Of a stretch of DNA of 64,000 bases, positions 62,401-64,000 are shown piece after piece. Below the pieces are notes generated by a model. It was not told the DNA's origin and searched no databases. It saw only the letters and a program-made list of their open reading frames with translations. The stretch covers positions 186,001-250,000 of the forward strand of contig NZ_NOXU01000026.1 in assembly GCF_002251795.1 (NCBI RefSeq). The letters are read 5' to 3'. Made by a program: the position numbers and the translations under genes. This DNA is from Niveispirillum lacus (GTDB taxonomy: Bacteria > Pseudomonadota > Alphaproteobacteria > Azospirillales > Azospirillaceae). How positions within the stretch are numbered: the first letter of the stretch is position 1; each line of letters begins with the position of its first letter.

Positions 62401-63588
62401 ATGCGTATCTTCAACCAGATCATCGCTGTCTGTGCCATTAACCTGAAAAGCCTGCCACAGCGTTTCTGGCTATCCCTCTCTACTGTGGTCGCGGTGGCGA
62501 TGGTGGTAACGGTGTTGCTGAGCTTCCTGGCGCTGGCCGCCGGCTTTAAGCGCACCCTGGACGGTACCGGGTCCGAAAGCATCGCGATCATGCTGCGTGA
62601 CGGTTCACAGCAGGAGGTCAACTCCGTGGTCGCCCTCGATCAGGTGCGCCTGATTGGTGAGGCGCCGGGCATCGTGCGTAAGGAGGATGGCAATCCACTG
62701 GTATCGGGGGAGCTTTATGTCATCGTTGATGGCGTGCGCCGTTCGACCGGGCTGAAGGCAAACCTGCCGCTGCGCGGTATCGGCAAGGATGGCGCCGCCT
62801 TGCGCGATGGACTGAGCATCACCCAGGGCCGCATGTTTGAGCCGGGGAGCAATGAAATTGTGGTGGGTGAGGGATTGATCCGGGAATTTGCCGGATTCGA
62901 CCTGGGCAGTGAGGTTCGTCTGGGCACCGGCACCTGGAAGGTCGTGGGGGTTTTCTCCATGAATGGTGCGGTGTTCGAAAGCGAAATCTGGGGCGATGTC
63001 ACGGTGGTGCAGAGCCTGTTTCGTCGAGGCTCGTCTTTTCAGACGGTGCGTGTCCGCCTGGAAAATCCAGAGGCCATCGACCTGCTGCGGGACTATGTCT
63101 CCAACGAGCCGCGCTTGAAACTGGAAGTGTTTTCGGAAAAAGGCTATTTCGCCGGTCAGTCCTCTAATACGGTCAGCCTGATCCAGAACGCAGGTTGGCC
63201 GCTGGCTATCGCTATGGCGCTGGGTGCTTTGGCCGGGGCCTTGAACACCATGTACAGCTCGGTCGCCAGCCGGTCGCGGGAGATCGCCACTCTGCGCTGT
63301 CTGGGCTTTGGTGGGTTCCCCAGCTTTGTAGCGACCATGCTGGAAAGTTTGGTGCTGGCTGGCATCGGCGGGGTAATCGGGTCGCTGGGGATTTTCCTGT
63401 TCTTCGACGGTTTCAGCACATCAACATTGGGGCAGGGCTTCACCCAGATCGTGTTCACGGTCAGCCTGACGCCAGCACTGGTCAAACAGGGGATCGTGCT
63501 GGCCCTGATTGTTGGCCTGATTGGTGGTTTTTTCCCAGCCCTTCGTGCGGCGCGCCTACCAATCGTCGCAGCCTACGCCCAGGGTTAA
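62401..63588 (+). CDS. ABC exporter permease 2 (MacB/FtsX family)
   Basis: A 395-residue permease, related in topology to permease 1 but different in sequence: an N-terminal helix (VVAVAMVVTVLLSFLALAAG), a periplasmic domain and three C-terminal helices. The coupling loop SRSREIATLRCLGFGG replaces the RTKEIGVMKTLGFP of its partner. A heterodimeric permease is inferred. It begins 15 bases after permease 1 and ends 1 base before the convergent gene at the window edge. Confidence 0.92.
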   Translation: MRIFNQIIAVCAINLKSLPQRFWLSLSTVVAVAMVVTVLLSFLALAAGFKRTLDGTGSESIAIMLRDGSQQEVNSVVALDQVRLIGEAPGIVRKEDGNPLVSGELYVIVDGVRRSTGLKANLPLRGIGKDGAALRDGLSITQGRMFEPGSNEIVVGEGLIREFAGFDLGSEVRLGTGTWKVVGVFSMNGAVFESEIWGDVTVVQSLFRRGSSFQTVRVRLENPEAIDLLRDYVSNEPRLKLEVFSEKGYFAGQSSNTVSLIQNAGWPLAIAMALGALAGALNTMYSSVASRSREIATLRCLGFGGFPSFVATMLESLVLAGIGGVIGSLGIFLFFDGFSTSTLGQGFTQIVFTVSLTPALVKQGIVLALIVGLIGGFFPALRAARLPIVAAYAQG

Positions 63589-63589
63589 C

Positions 63590-64000
63590 TTACGGCGCCG
63601 TTGCGTCAGTGGCTGTGGGTGGTGTGATGGTCCGGAAATGGGCCATCACACCGGCCGGCGCATAATAAGGGGCGGGGTCACCGGGCAAGGTGCGTTGTCC
63701 GCGCAGGGCCGCGAGACGGCCTTCCTCATCCACCAGCATCCAGGGCGGATCACGCCACACTGCTGTGTCCAGGTCCAGCAACAAAGATGGCACCTCCGTT
63801 CCCTGGCTGCGCGCAGGGCCGATATGGGCGGCGACCATCGCGGCGCTGCTGCCGTCGTCCCCCGGTCGGTACAGAAACTGGCTGACACCCGGCCGTTGCC
63901 GTCGGATGGTGATGGCTGGCCACAGCCCTGCTGGCAGGCGAAGCAGGATAAAGCCGAAGGCCTGTGCTGCAACTTCGCTATCTACCACTCGTCCATCGGC
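63590..64000 (-). CDS. Protein of unknown function (C-terminal part only)
   Basis: The minus-strand frame runs off the window end without a start, so only about 136 C-terminal residues are seen (AQAFGFILLRLPAGLWPAITIRRQRPGVSQFLYR..., ending TATDATAP). It contains a beta-rich stretch and a Pro-rich tail. No family is recognised. Its stop is one base from the convergent exporter permease stop, on the other strand. Confidence 0.6.
   Translation of the reverse strand, partial: ADGRVVDSEVAAQAFGFILLRLPAGLWPAITIRRQRPGVSQFLYRPGDDGSSAAMVAAHIGPARSQGTEVPSLLLDLDTAVWRDPPWMLVDEEGRLAALRGQRTLPGDPAPYYAPAGVMAHFRTITPPTATDATAP

Overview
The window looks like chromosomal DNA of a high-GC alphaproteobacterium, most probably Rhodospirillales/Azospirillaceae. 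The order hisZ-purA, a Phe-tRNA synthetase operon next to rpmI-rplT, a phasin, two methyl-accepting chemotaxis proteins, PilZ, EAL and GGDEF signalling proteins and an FnrN-type regulator all fit that group. A Niveispirillum-like genome is a reasonable guess from gene content and the moderate GC, but this is inference. No phage, insertion sequence, rRNA or CRISPR array was found. Genes are densely packed with few spacers over 300 bases.

Region 1-7 kb holds the end of hisZ, purA, a structured leader, rpmI-rplT with a strong terminator, a small VapBC/FitAB-type toxin-antitoxin pair, then pheS-pheT. Region 7-17 kb is mixed: a chemoreceptor, YceI, MeaB, a PilZ-like protein, MtgA, a glutathione S-transferase, an exported Sel1/peptidoglycan-binding protein, tRNA-Gln(TTG), a catalytically degenerate EAL protein and a conserved-looking unknown. 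Region 17.5-21.5 kb is a complete sulfate/thiosulfate importer (sbp-cysT-cysW-cysA). Region 21.5-34.7 kb carries DUF1244, a candidate 58-residue gene with its own terminator, an acyl-CoA ligase, a GNAT, a Cys-less DJ-1/PfpI homologue, a PilZ protein, the YbbA-YbbP export system divergent from tesA, a FIST sensor, a CHASE3-like chemoreceptor and an SGNH lipoprotein.

Region 34.7-47.7 kb has an XPD/DinG-type helicase, ahcY behind a perfect 18-bp palindrome, an exported oligopeptidase B coupled to a PH-domain membrane protein, a REC-DUF3369-GGDEF diguanylate cyclase with a HAD phosphatase, and an oxygen-sensing Fnr protein facing a small acyltransferase-like gene across a perfect FNR box. An RlmI-like methyltransferase follows. 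Region 47.7-64 kb has a Tat-exported GH78 alpha-L-rhamnosidase, an XRE regulator, a KefB-like antiporter, a large TPR-GAF histidine kinase, a phasin whose promoter is bracketed by two copies of a TGCA-N-TGCAACA motif, an orphan Anbu proteasome-like peptidase, and an adaptor-ATPase-permease-permease exporter that a small ORF appears to be translationally coupled to.

No wholly new system stands out with certainty. The most promising leads are the duplicated phasin operator, the FNR-box divergent pair, the toxin-antitoxin pair lodged between ribosomal and tRNA-synthetase genes, the rpmI leader, the small candidate genes at 22.2, 37.7 and 59.2 kb, the degenerate EAL protein with its unknown neighbour, and the orphan Anbu. 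All calls come from reading the sequence and recalled family knowledge; no database search was run.
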